This document shows, one piece after another, positions 37,301 through 49,764 of a stretch of DNA of 64,000 nt (position 1 is its first letter; every line of letters starts with the position of its first letter). The notes beneath the pieces are model-generated. The model was not told the origin of the DNA. It ran no database searches and was given only the letters and a program-made list of their open reading frames with translations. The DNA comes from Phaffia rhodozyma (taxonomy: Eukaryota > Basidiomycota > Tremellomycetes > Cystofilobasidiales > Mrakiaceae): positions 1,674,001 through 1,738,000 of the forward strand of contig JACGZH010000006.1 of the NCBI GenBank assembly GCA_014706385.1. The letters are read 5' to 3'. Both the position numbers and the translations under genes were made by a program.

Positions 37301-38068
37301 AGTCGACAAATCTGTAGATGGTTTCTTGGAATGTTACCCAAACGTTCGTTTTCTGTTTTGTCTAAATAGATGATTTTAATTTGTCAACTTTTCGCCGGAT
37401 GTCTCCGAAATAAAATATCGAGAGAATTACACTTCGACGGAACTCCGTCGAGAGATCCGCTCGTCCGCTAGATCATGCAGGATAAGTGGTCAATGTAAGG
37501 GGCCGGGTTACAGGGTTACGCAAGGTGACTGTAGTTGACTAGGGATGCTCGAGGCGTGGAGGTTTAGGCTTCCAGGCTCAGGGAAGAGAGGATGAATCGT
37601 GATTGAATAGCACTGGTAGCTACTAGGTTATTTAACAAGGATCCTAACTTGAAGAACCACATCTTGAAGGAGCGCGCACGCGATCCTTTTATGTGTTCTA
37701 GCTACGATGAAGTGGCCACCTGGTTGCCACTCGATTACTAAACTACAGGATTATCAACTAGAGATTATCAAGCAACAGATCACTAATCCATATCACTAAT
37801 CCTATCACTAATCAAGGGAACGTAGCTGAGAAGGATTATCAAGCGCATAAGGTGAGGAGAAGGAGCATAACGAAATGGAAGGCATGATGAATAATGGAAT
37901 GTGAGCATGGTCACGCTGTCGTGTATATGTTACCTAACTCTGGTTCCTGACAGTCAAGGTCATGTCTATATAGGGAACATCACGTGTTTTCTTACTCATA
38001 GTCATACATAATCATCCCATAGTAAGGAAGGAGAAGGATAGAAAAAGGCCATCAAAGTCCTTATTGGT
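37301..38068. promoter_or_regulatory. Promoter of Dal5-like gene with GATA-type motifs and short tandem repeats
   Basis: 768 bases upstream of the Dal5-like gene and downstream of the second transporter. GATA-type sites: GATAAG at 37481-37486, and TTATCA (TGATAA on the other strand) at 37751-37756, 37765-37770 and 37836-37841. ATCACTAATC occurs three times (37779-37788, 37792-37801, 37804-37813) and GATTATCAA three times (37749-37757, 37763-37771, 37834-37842). No coding exon is supported. Confidence 0.45.
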
Positions 38069-41000
38069 CTACACTTCCCCGTCGGCCTGCAAAGCCAAAG
38101 CATCGTACTCAACTCTTCCACCATTTGAACCCCTCGGATTATCCTCTGCTCGCTCAAACGGGAGTAGAAGTGTACATCCGAGTGCTACGACAAACACTCC
38201 TGAGGAGACCCACATTGGAGACGACTTTTTTATCGAAAGAAGCTTTCCCGTAAGGAGCGGTGCGACGATGCCCGCTCTGTATGATCGTCCATCATCAACA
38301 GCGTGTGAGCGAACAGATGATGGTCTAGATAGAAACAGAACCGAAATATGAGATCTCACAATCTAGATACAGCAGCACTCGTTCCACAAGCAGTTCCTCT
38401 GATGTCCGTTTCGAATATCTCTGGAGTCATACCATCTATTCCGCAAGCCATTCAACCAAGCCTCGATTAGACCTCGATTATAGATTATCCACCCCTCATG
38501 AGATGAAGAAGAAAAAGAAGAAGGAGAAGAAGAAGAAGAAGAAACTCACAAAGAACAGCATACATCGCTGTACCAGAGATCGAAATAGCGCATGAGCTCC
38601 AGACAACTCCACTTTTAGAACTGACGAGCGAGAAGAGCGTGGTGGCCAAAGATGTAAGCGCGGTCAGGCCCGCTAAGGACTTTCGTCTGCCAAACGTCGT
38701 TTCGACGAGGTATGCCCCAATCTGGAAAAAAAGGGGAGATCTCAGACAATAAGTCTCCTCTCGCAAGAGGATAAAATGGTCAGGGTATGAAACGGAAAGC
38801 GACAAACCAAAGCGCCTGGACAGCCAGCTAGGGTGTATAGCACCAGTTCCTGCAACGCTTCAATCCTTCCACCTTTCGCCGAGTCTTCTGGTACTCTATC
38901 TTCTAGAAGGATTGGTAAGAATGCGTTGAACATAGTGTACGCTGAGAGGGTCGCCCGATCATCGATGGGTACCATGATTAGAGTCAGTTGAGAAAGAGAA
39001 GACTTGTTAACTGAGAGAACCATGTGAAGAAGCTACACACCGAGAGACATTGCTCCCCAGATGACACACATCAATCCAGTCGTCAACCTCCACTCTGGCT
39101 TCCAGATCTCTTTCAACTTCTTCACCGTCTTTCTCCAACCTACTCTCCAATCCACACCACTACCTCTGCCATTTTTCGGTGGTTCACTCGGCTGCCTTAG
39201 AGGAGATCGACTTCCTAAGCGAACGATCATCCCTGGTCTGTTTAGCCTATCAGACGGGCGTAATTGCCCTCTTTCTGGGTGTTCGATCGAGGTCCGTCCG
39301 GCTTCTTGTCCTTCAGGGTCCCCGGCAGGTTTGTGAAGTACGTAGTTTGCTTCTCTTCTCCCAACCTCCTCCTGATCTCTCGAGGCTGTCCTATTCAATC
39401 CTGTCTGACCATCATTGCTTGAGCGCCCCTCGGAGGTTTCTAGATGGATGATGAGATCCGGACGACCGTTCACCGAAATGATGTGACAGAGAGCTTGAAC
39501 GCATGATGGTTTCCGATGTGTGGCGAGTAAGTATCGAGGAGACTCGTACAGTCTGAAAGCAAAAAGGCGGAGAAGAAACATAATTATTGTCTGAATAGAC
39601 AGTAGGAAGAAGAAGAAGAAGAAGAAGAAGAAGAAGAAGAAGATGATGGTTCGAATCAAGTCAGTAAAAGCTAACGAATGTTGATTAGGCAAACCGAAGA
39701 AAGTGATCATACGATTGCACCCAGAGTGCGGAGCATATATCTCCAACCAAGGTTATCTGTCTCGACTGAACATTCATATGAGGAACTCGGACTATGTTCG
39801 GGACAACTCGAGCCAGGTAGGATCCAGAGACCTATCAAGGAGGAGATCACAGCGCCGAGAGAGAAAAATACAGACAATCCAGTGAGTAGGTACTGTGATT
39901 TTCTTGGCATGTTTTCTAAAAAGATTGTGCCGTCTGAAAGAAAAGATTGAAAGGTGAGTGTGTGGTTTTTTCTTTCTTTTCGGAGTACCAATCGATTCAG
40001 AGGAAGCGAGATTTGATTAAGAAAAAAGACCATACCGGTGGGCATAGATCCTCCAACAGCTGAGCCCAGTAGGAGCACGGATATCCTGAGTTCTGTGAAT
40101 CCTCGAGCATAACTACTCAGAAGACCAAAGAGCCCGGTGAGCGCTAGTGTTGCGTTGAACGGAATCGTTCGGCCCCAGATATCAGCTGCTGAGCCCCAGG
40201 CGACAGCACCCTGACAGAAATCATGAACCACAGTAACCGAACGAGATTATCTGAGAAACGAAGCTCAAAAGAGCCGCGAAGCAGAGGATGGACATACGAT
40301 CATCATGCCGACCATCATACACGCCGTCAGAGTCCCGATCTGAGAGGCAGGCACGTCAAAGTGATCCTGAACACGAGGAAGGATGATGGCTATGGTATTT
40401 TAGTCAGGACGGGTAAGCAAATGCCGACGAGAGTGGGCTAATGTCAAGCAGTATACCAAACAAGGAAGCTGCACCTAAACACTAATGATGTACAAATCAG
40501 ATATCTTCACTGGAGAGCAGCCATCAACTGATACAGTGTGAATCTGCTTTACTTACTTGGAGATACATGTTCTGTCGCGAGCGTTTACACCGCGAGACAA
40601 TTTATTGTAGAAACAATGAGGGCACACAGTAAGAGTCTGCTTAGAACTCGTTATATTCTTTGATTACTGAACGACACCAGAGCTCAAACGTACGTCACAA
40701 AGCCTACATATCGGAACAAAACACGCCGGTTAGTGCGATTCATGATAAGACCACTCTATTTCAAACACCAGAACTTACCATCCCATACCACATAGTATCT
40801 GTTGTGAATATAGACGTACGTATCAGAGAGATCAGGAACCAAGGTAGAAGGTTAGGATAGGAAAGATGGGAATGGCTCACGAGAAGTTTCCATTCTTTTA
40901 CAAATGAAAGACGAGTGTCACTTTAGAGAATACATGTCTCTACTAGAAATGAGTGAACACGATGTTCTCACGATAAGATCCTATCCCAATCTCATCAAGT

Positions 41001-41242
41001 GTTTGCTCTAGGGCGGTCAAGTCACCTTCTGAAGATTTATCGGTTGTGATATCAACGTCCTGCTCGTCCTCACTGGAATCAAATTCGGCCTGGAGATGGT
41101 GACCCTGTTGATTGCTCTCTGTGTGCCAATCGGTGAGCGCATAAAAGGGAGTATGGTCTGACTGATCCGGACGAGATGATCTGCCTATTGATGAGAATAA
41201 TGAAGATGGCCTCTTGACCAGCGCAGGCGTTGAGCCGGACAT
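38069..41242 (-). CDS. MFS sugar/SV2-type transporter with microexons
   Basis: Twelve-helix plasma-membrane carrier; substrate unknown. ATG 41240-41242 (MSGSTPALVKRPSS), stop at 38069-38071 (ends LALQADGEV). A long acidic cytosolic N-terminus leads to helix 1, assembled from five tiny exons (40881-40894, 40779-40798, 40694-40703, 40557-40571, 40457-40481) as QWKLLILCGMGWLCDNMYLQ, then AIILPRVQDHFDVPASQIG. The A-motif region reads GAVAWGSAADIWGRT and helix 4 VGGSMPTG. A roughly 130-residue charged loop follows, with QPSEPPKNGRGS, between the two halves. The second half has RRKSLAGLTAL, GTAMYAVLYGMTPEIFETDIRGTACG and SRLAGIVAPLLTGKLL. The order and motifs fit SV2-like/phosphate-sugar MFS carriers. 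Two introns hold GAA/TTC tracts. Confidence 0.85.
38505..38543. repeat. Imperfect GAA microsatellite in intron
   Basis: GAA-rich tract (GAAGAAGAAAAAGAAG and onward) in an intron of the SV2-type transporter. It reads as a TTC pyrimidine tract in the transcript and lies upstream of an acceptor. Confidence 0.8.
39606..39641. repeat. (GAA)12 microsatellite in intron
   Basis: Twelve perfect GAA copies on the plus strand, TTC in the transcript, in another intron of the same transporter, followed by GAT GAT. Confidence 0.9.
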
Positions 41243-41824
41243 TGTTGGCTGGAAGAGTGACACCAAAGTGAGCAGCGTCATTCAAGAGGAAAGGCGGGGG
41301 TAAAGAGACGCCAGCGCGAGGTGTTACATGAGCTTGCACGGTAAGATATCAGCATACTTTGCCTATTAATATCCTACTGTTATATGCAGTGCAAATTCTC
41401 ATGTCGTTCGAGACACGTGCTCTGCGTCGTGGCCCAAATCATGACGTCTGATGTCAGCCGTCTATAGCATACACAAGAGAAGCCACGGATGTCTGTACAA
41501 TGCGCCATTCAGCGTAAGTTTCAGCCGGGCTTGGATAAGATCCTCCTTTGGCACCTAGGTGTTCTTACTCTGGGAGGACCACCATTCGAGAGATGAAGCC
41601 CCAGGGGAACGAAGGGAGAGCTAGAAGATGGACAACGTAACGGCTATTACTGTTGAGGTAACCACGATCACCAATATTCTGGCTGTGCAAATTGCATTCT
41701 TATCAGATTACATTTTTCCCTTCCGATCGATCTCGTTCCCTTCGCTCGCTCCACTCATCGTCTCCTTGTCCCTCGTCTACGAGCAACCAACGTACCTACC
41801 AATACAACATCGACAACCATCACC
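41243..41824. promoter_or_regulatory. Divergent promoter, transporter / AFG1
   Basis: 582 bases between the two start codons. Mixed composition without ORF, CT-rich close to the AFG1 ATG. No specific operator recognised. Confidence 0.5.
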
Positions 41825-44665
41825 ATGCTAGTTAGCACCAGAATCGGATGTTGTAATCTGAGTGGAAGACATAAAGTGCTCTCATACTCAGGAACTTATT
41901 CTCTTTCTACCACTCTATCCAGGCAATCTCGCTCACCAGCCGGTATACGAACATATGCCTTGCCCTCGAACTCTTCAGCGGTCTGTAGAAAAGATAACAT
42001 CAAGCTTTCAGAAAATTCACGGTCGAAACAGATAAAGAAAACAACCGATCTTATCGAAATCTACCGAGATAAAGTCCACAGAGGAGAACTCCAGTGGGAT
42101 GATCACCAAGTTCGGATCTTGTTACAGGTAACGTCATGTTATAGATCTCATCCCTATACTAGGTTTCTGTGCTGATTTTTTCTCTCTAACAATCTTGACA
42201 GCTTCGATCGCTATGCCGGAGACTGGCAACATATAAACCTCCAGCATATCTACTGGATGACCTTCCTCCTCTTCCTCCTCTCAAAAATCCTCCTTCAAAT
42301 GAATCTTGGTGGCCGTTCAGTCCCCGGGCGCAACCGCAACCTGAAGAATCTCTAGACCTCACTCGAATATTATCTATCGAAGAAGAACTCGCTGCGTTAA
42401 GTACCCCAACCGGAGTTCTACTTACTGGTCCTCCTGGAAGTGGAAAAACGTTCCTTCTTGATCTCGCGTTTGAGCACCTCAGCTTACTCCCAGGAGAGAA
42501 AAAGACAAGAAGGCATTATCATGCGTTCCTGTTGAATGTCTACCGACTCCTACATCTCGAAGGCAAAGCCATGAATGAGGGAACCACCGAACAGGCTAGA
42601 AAAATTGTGGCAGAGAAAGCTTTGAAGGGAGGCTGGAGGACTGTCTTCGCCGGCGGGAAGTTCCAGGACGGGCAGGAGGAGAAAGTAGGAAGCTTGGTGG
42701 AGCGAGCCAGAAGAGATGACGAGTTAGCATTCAGAGTAGCAAAGAGATTGATCGTCGAGGAGGGGTGGCTCATCCTGTTTGTATTGAATCTATCAGACAA
42801 CAATCCCTTCTCTTCGCTCATATATCAGTAATTGACTTGTAAATCGTGTCCCAACAGATTCGACGAACTTCAGATCCTCGACCCAGCGACCGCCTCTCTG
42901 TTTACCTCAATCATTACTCACTTCTGGCGCCTAGGTGGTGTCATACTCGCCACATCCAATCGGATTCCAGATGATATATACACTATGGGTGTCCAAAGAA
43001 GGCGGATCGAAAGCTTTCTCAGTTGTCTCAAGAGCAGATGCGACGTTCTTGAGGTCGACGGAGGAAAGGATTACAGAGAGGTTGAACAGACTAAACAGCT
43101 ATTAGATCAGCAGGCAAATGATAACAGAGGTGGAAGTTGGAACATCGGAGACGCAGGAAGGAAAGCGTGGGAAGACAAATGGGAACGACTTGTCCAGGGG
43201 CGCCAGGGTACGTTTGATCAGTGCTTTTCTCCGAGATATTACTTTTCTTTTCTCTAACCGGATAGACACCACTCTTCATTCCTTAGTCACACCTGCGACA
43301 CTGTTGGTGTACAATCGGCCGATTCTTGTTCCTGCCCAAGTATCACCAGATCTCTCATCAGGCTCAACGACACTGGAGGATTGTCCCACTGTGGGAGGCA
43401 TTGCTCGATTCACTTTCTCCGAGATCTGTGAAACAGTTAGTCGAATCCTTGATCGTCGCATTTCATTTCTTTCATCACAATGTTCGCTGATTTGCGCATT
43501 TATCTTTGCGCGTAGGCCCTCGGTCCGGCAGACTACATCTCGATTGCCTCAACATACTCTACGATCTTTGTCTCAGACATTCCACCTATCAAGACATCGA
43601 TGAAGAATGAAGCACGTCGATTGATCAACCTGCTCGATGCTCTCGTCAGTTTCATCTGTTTGACATCCTTCAATCAAAGATGTACAACCAAAGCTTAACC
43701 ACCATCTATCTCCTTTGGAAACCTTGGCGAACAGTACGAATCAAGATCAAGACTTCACATTCATTCTTTGACATCCTTACACGGTCTTTTCTTCCCAGAC
43801 GCATCTTCTATCACTCCTGATGAACTTTTCCTTAGAGATTCTCTCGAACAGGAAGCGTTGAGCGAGATGCAGAAGGAGATGGAGGAGCCCACAAGACCCA
43901 ATATCTCTCTTTACAATCAAAATCACCAGCCTGAGTCTACCATTAGCGAGCCAGTGATTACAAGAGAAGGGAGTTCATCAACTGCGATCGATGAAGAGCA
44001 AACGAAGGGCTTGAAATCAGGACTGAAGGGAGGGGCTTTTGCGAATTTAGCAATCTTCACAGGGGAGGATGAACGGTTTGCCTTTGTTCGTCTCTTTTTC
44101 CTGCTTATTCTCTTAATCGATGAGCCTGTCCTTCATTCCTCTGTTCTCTGACACTTCTCTCTCGCCCCTTCACTGACAACTCTTTCTTATCGACTTAAAA
44201 TAAAACACACAGAAACGAGCACTCTCAAGACTAACGGAACTCACAAACCCTCTCCTTCCCGCCAGACGTTGGACGCCTATACCTATCTCCCTCCGCACAT
44301 GGGAGTCTCTCTCTCCATCACGTTTCTCTTCTCAGGCACCAAAAGTTTCTTTGCTCGATTCCGTCCCTGCTTCACTATCGCCTTCGCCTTCACCTCGGGC
44401 TTCATTTTCGTCATCCTCTTCTTCGTCGGACCTTGTCACCCCCCTTCCGCGCTCTTCCCTCCCAAATCCGGTCCCTCACCAAGTTCATCCAGACGACTTT
44501 GCTCATGAAGCATCATACGACACGCCTCTTCGGACACGCAAACAACCTCGTACTGACATCTCAAAAGATGACCCTCCTCGGATGAAAGAGAAACATTTTT
44601 GGGGAGTTGCCAGGTGGGGACCTAAAGCTGGAAAATGGGGCACTGGATTTGGAGATGATAAGTGA
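41825..44665 (+). CDS. AFG1: Mitochondrial AAA ATPase Afg1 (Lace1 family)
   Basis: Inner-membrane-linked ATPase that helps degrade mitochondrially encoded and damaged proteins. ATG 41825; the N-terminus is Ser/Arg-rich, typical of a mitochondrial presequence. Exon 1 is 41825-42127, exon 2 42202-42776, exon 3 42858-43207, then several more. Walker A is GVLLTGPPGSGKTFLLDL. Walker B, LILFDELQILDP, appears only when the exon 2-3 junction uses donor gtttgt. ILATSNRIPDDIYTMGVQR is the family's sensor/arginine region. The C-terminus HFWGVARWGPKAGKWG matches the family end. The protein is long for an Afg1 (about 780 residues by my exon estimate) because of an insertion near SMKNEARRL and a Ser-rich stretch (SPSPSPRASFSSSS) before the conserved tail. 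Confidence 0.9.
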
Positions 44666-44997
44666 ATTTTGGGGTTTCTATCTCATGAAGTCGGAGGAAA
44701 AGGTGGATGAATGAGCATGTATATCACTACAAAGAGAGAGAAAAGATGGTTGATGTTGCTCCCATATATGATATAATAGAATAGTAGAACAGACTAGAAA
44801 GGACGTATATGCTAAGATTGGATTTTTAATAGGGATTGATCAAAAAAAGAAAGTTTAACAAGTTGACGCGCAGACATCAGAACAGTCACCGAGAACCAAA
44901 TTGAAGCAAAAGGAAGAGACACGTAAGGGAGGAATCTTTAAAAAGATAAAGAGAAGAAAAAAAATACAACTTTGATGTATACCGATTGATCGTACGA
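44666..44997. other. Convergent intergenic region
   Basis: 332 A-rich bases between the stops of AFG1 (+) and the Msb1-like gene (-). Probably both 3' UTRs. Nothing else seen. Confidence 0.5.
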
Positions 44998-47900
44998 TCA
45001 AGGGCTAGAAGGCAAAGGAACCATCTCAGGCGCTATCATTTTGACTGGCCGAACAAGTCGTTCCCTACTAGCCGAACGGGCAGGCAGAGGCGGCGGCGGT
45101 GAGTGAGGTCGAGCAAGTAACGTTAACTGCTTGAGCGTAGGCTTATACTCGACCTCCGACGTATCTTCTCCAAGCGTGCCTTCAATTTCCTCAGTCACCT
45201 GAGAAACCCAATGATGACGAACAATCAAACGTTAGTCAATACTTTTGTCAGACCAACCATCCAAAACAGATTCAGAATACGAACAGTATCATCAACAAAT
45301 ATTTCTCTGCCAAGATCTTCGATCTGAGGAATGTTTCCATGTACAGCCTGCAAAGGCGATTTTACAGCACAAGACTCGACTGTTGTTGCTACCGATCCGA
45401 GTTCTGATCTTTGGGTTGATCGTTCAGAAACAGACGAATGGATAGATCCCTGGGAATCTTCTGATGGGAGTTTCTCCGTTGCTAGACCTTCCCCGTCCTC
45501 ATCTTCAGCAGGAGTGACAAATGAGACAAAAGATGGAGTGTTTATCTCCTCACTGTTACTCATTTCTTGTTTGGGATCAACTGCAGAATCTTCAGATGGA
45601 GCGCAAGGCGGGCTGATCTCAACCTTTGGTAGGACTCCTTCCCACTGCACACTTCCTTCCCTGTCCCTTTCTTGAGTATTCACTGACTGATCCTTCCCGA
45701 GAGAAAGTATCTCGGCGATTATCGCCAGGTCCGAGTCGTTCCCTATATCCACAGATGGTTCGTTCCCTGTATCTTCTTCAGCATCTACCGGGAGATCAGA
45801 TATAGTTGGGCCTAAGATCACCAAACCGGTCCTCGAGTTGAGTCCGACTGGATGAGGAGAGGACGTCCGACCGATATCGACAATTCTACCCTCCTGAGTG
45901 TCATCTGTCCAGGAACTTGGGAAAGAAGCCTGCGCCGAAGAAGAGACAGCCGCGAACGTTGTTCTGGTTGGTGTGACATCCTCTTCCTCGTTGTCATCGA
46001 TAGCGTTCAAGGTATTTTTCCCACCTAGGAAGCTTCTAAGCCGACGAAGAGGCCCTGTCGAGGTTATTTTTTGATCTACGAGTACTGAATCATGTTCTTT
46101 AAGCACCGGCTGATCCCTTTCGAGCAAAGGGGATGGCGAAGCAGACGATATGTTTTTACTTCTTCGATCGATCAATCCATCAGTTATGACATAATCGTCT
46201 GATACGCTCTTTCTCGATGGTTTAGAAGGAGGTGGCTGGACTGAGGAAACCTCGATGGCTGTCACAGAGAGCTCCGGAGATGGAATGCCAGACCTTCGAC
46301 CAGGAAGGTCAGCCGGGAGTAAGGAAGGTTTCTCTTCACTAGACGATCGAGCAGAGAGCTTATGACCAAAGAAATTTGGAGTGAGCGATTCGAGGAAGCT
46401 TGCTTGTCTTCTGGACTTGGGCGCTGATAGATTCATTATGGCCGAAGTCATAGGAGTAAGAGCTGCTTGATCGGATCGAATCGGAGCCCGGGTACCGATT
46501 GAAGGAAGAAGAGAAGAGATGGAAACCATAAGCCATTCTGGGGAGAAAGAGGAAGCCTTGAGCTCATACAGCGCGAAAGTTGGAAACGTCGTTTGAGAAA
46601 CCGAGCCCGGATCAAGTTGAATGTCCTGAGAGAACTCTACGAAAGCTTCGTCCATGTTCTAAGGATGAGGATAAAAATCAACAAATTCCAAGTTCAGGTC
46701 AATCCCAGGCTCTAGTTTGGATCCTAGGGAAAAGAGGCGGCCATATACTAACCAACATGGACGCTCCAGCCACTTCCATCGCTCCGTTCCATCCCTCGTC
46801 ATCCAACTTCAGAAGATTCGTCCTAGCTGTCTCAACCGACTCGTCTCTCATGATCCTCTCCATGTCTAAGCTCCGCGCACTGATCCTCTTCGAGCCTTCC
46901 TCTTCCTCTCCTAAGGTCTCCTCCCACGGTAAATTGGTACTTGCGTCTTGAAATAGACCTTGATGCATCTCTCCTTTTAAGGGAACACCAGGTGAGTCTC
47001 CAAATCCAGCTAGAGAGAAATCCGTCCATGTCTCCGCCTTCAGCTCTGGTCGTTTTATGGAGGGCGTAGACTTCAAGTGATCGAGAGTTACTAAAGGAGA
47101 AGCATTCTTCTGATGACTTTTCACGCTATCCTGTAATGCAAACGAGGATCTACTAGCCCCGAAGGGTCTGTATAGTTCGTGTGTTTCACATTCTACTTTT
47201 TTCTGTCCGGTCTCCTTCGTGGATAGAGTATCACTACTGTCCTTGGAAATCTGCACCTTGTCCGAAGTTATTCCTAAGATACGGATCGTCTCCCCGGTAA
47301 AGATCCCTTCCAAACTCATCTCCTTCTCTTCCCTCGCCTGCCGTCTCATCTCAATCCAGATCCCCATGGCCTCTTCTTCTTCCCTCCGCTGCGGGCCTGC
47401 CTTTGCATTCGACCATGAAGAGCCTTCTACCCTAGCTTCTACTGCCCAATTGATTAATTGGACAGGACTTGTCCGGACTTCCTTCTCAAGGAGGGGCACG
47501 GTCCGACAAGGCGCAGCTCTGATCCGAAGATGCAACACTCGCTTGAGTCGGTGACTAGTTAAGAATAAACCAGAGACAGAAGGGGCAGCATCCGGCTGGC
47601 GATGGGAAGCTGGTTTTGGCGAGGAGGTCTGAGTCAAATGGGACTGAGCGAGACGTGAGCTATTTGGGTAGGATTGAATCAGAGGCAGAAGTCGGGTTTG
47701 AATTTGCATTCGGGAAGCTTGATCTCTATGAACGACCAAAAGACCAAGATTAATGATCAGCAATTCTTCAAACAATCAGAAACCTCACAAAAGCGAGAGG
47801 AGGCTGACCTGATGTAAGCCAGAAGGAGATGCTCCAGTCTTCTTCCCCAAATTTCCCACTCTTTAAACAACTCCTCGACACCTCTTGCCTCTCTTTCTCC

Positions 47901-48977
47901 GACAGCCCAACCTCTACTTCGAAACACCCAAAACCCTATGATCATCGACAGTTTCCCGATACTGACCCCACTTGTGTCGACCACTGATGCTGCGGACATC
48001 AGGACCTCCAAGACTGAACGAATCAGTTCTTTATCTTCTCCTTCTGGCACAAATGTCGACCAGCTCTGAGAGGGAAATCCAGCCTCTCGCTCAGAAACCG
48101 CGAATGTATCATACAAAGCACGTCTTGACATTCCCTTGGATGAATCGAGATGGCGGAGCGAGAACCGGATGACGGAAGCAAGATCATGGACATTAAGCGC
48201 ATATTTGAGCTCAGTGAGGAAGAGATATTGAGGACTAGGCTGACTAAGTGACAATGAAGATGACCTGAGAGAAAAGAGACTTGGCCTATGCGTTTGAGCA
48301 AAATAAATCAAGAGCGCATGTTGGATGGAAGGAGACTGAGAGGGTCTGTGTGGTAAAAATAACCCAGGGGTCGCGATTCCTGACAAGGGAAAAATGTAAA
48401 CAAAACAACAACGGTGCCTGAGTCAACTCTGCAACAGAAATAGTATATCGAACCGAAAGGAACTTGTAGACTTGGAGAACATACCTTTTCCTTTCATTGC
48501 CTTCCCTACGATATCGAAGAACTCTCTGACTTCTTCTTCTCTGAACCAAATATTCTCAAGGATCCTTTCCTCCCGCTTTTGTTTCTCTCCCGGATCTTCT
48601 TCTTCTTCTACCGGTGATTCTTCGGTATGTCCATCTCGAGGATGACCATTGATCAAATCGGTGAAATTCAGCTCGAGCTGAGGAGCGTTACTTAGAGACG
48701 ATCTTGGTCTTGCTTTCGATTCTTCCAAAGGGGTACGCGCCGATAACGACCTTCGCCTTGAAAAGAGCTTCAGGGCATTGGAGAACGTTCCTGTGGGCGT
48801 CGAAGAGGCGAAGGGGGAGGATGAGGGAGGTTGGGTCAACATGGGAAGGAGCATTGATCGAGGTCGAGGATGAGGTGTGGGTGTGGAGGGTTGGCTATGT
48901 GGATATGGGTCTTGGTCAGTCTGGCCAGACTTCTTGGCCGACAGGGCAGCCTTTCTTTTTCCAAACAAAGATGTCAT
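44998..48977 (-). CDS. MSB1: Msb1/Mug8-like morphogenesis protein
   Basis: Polarity factor; family members act with Rho/Cdc42 and protein kinase C at sites of polarised growth and contain a degenerate RhoGAP-like fold. ATG 48975-48977 (MTSLFGKRKAALSAKKS), stop 44998-45000. Five exons, about 1,220 residues. Exon 1 is basic and Ser/Pro-rich, ending in REEEVREFFDIVGKAMKGKG, which continues into GIATPGLFLPHRPS, ALNVHDLASVIRFSLRHL, SKGMSRRALYDTFAVSERE and IIGFWVFRSRGWAVGER: the Msb1 domain (residues about 140-380), extending into exon 3. The C-terminal half is long, Ser/Asp-rich and disordered, with SRRQASFLESLTPNFFG. Family assignment rests on the domain pattern, and orthology to yeast MSB1 is likely but unproven. 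Confidence 0.75.
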
Positions 48978-49764
48978 AGGTAGTTGTATATTCAGACGAG
49001 AGAAGTCAGGAGCCGGCTATCGGATTGGCCTTGCAGACAGATCTATGGGGGAAAATTCGGTAGCGGGCACAGTTGTGAGCTTGATAGTTGATCGATAAGG
49101 GTATTCACTAACAGTCAAATGAAAGGCGGTGAGTGTGTGACACAGAAGGATACCGAACGAGAGGATGGATGTTGAGAAGCAACGACAGGAGATATATGGA
49201 AAGAGAAAGAGGGACGGGGAGGCTGTAAGGGACCGATATATCCATGTTCCTGTTCCTGTCTATGTTCTGTATCACGATCTGGTCGTACGAAAAAAAGATA
49301 TTGCAAGCTACTAGAACGTTGCGAAGCTGAAAGTAGAGCTCGCGAGAGTTGGCAACGCGATAAGGACTTGACAAGGGGAGGAAATCAGGATTAACGGACA
49401 ACAGTAAGCTGGATAAGCGAGCACTCCAAACTGTGTCGCTTGATGAGCATATAGCGGTCTTCTCTAATGCGTCAGTTAGTTAGCCGTTCTCACCCACTAA
49501 ATGCTTAATCTTCGAAACATGTTGTGTCAACTAAGATGTAACTAGAGCGGAGGGAATCAACCTACCGACCATCACGATGGGATTGACATGGAAAAAATAA
49601 CTTTTGCACAAGAGATAAGGCAAGAACACAAGGGGACATAGCCCATACAAGAATAAAAGAACAGACACAAAACACTGGCAAAATTGATGATGGAAGAAAG
49701 AGGCAACTGTAAGATGAGAACAGAAGAGGATCAACTGGCAGGATCCAATGGGAGCGTGTTCAAT
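48978..49764. promoter_or_regulatory. Intergenic: MSB1-like promoter and ESSS 3' UTR
   Basis: 787 bases between two minus-strand genes. Small frames at 49108-49401 and 49531-49734 show no motif. No tRNA cloverleaf was found by eye. Confidence 0.45.

Noticed and set aside
39648..39658. GGTTCGAATCA, matching a tRNA B box
   Set aside because: It lies in a transporter intron directly after the GAA repeat; no A box or cloverleaf around it.
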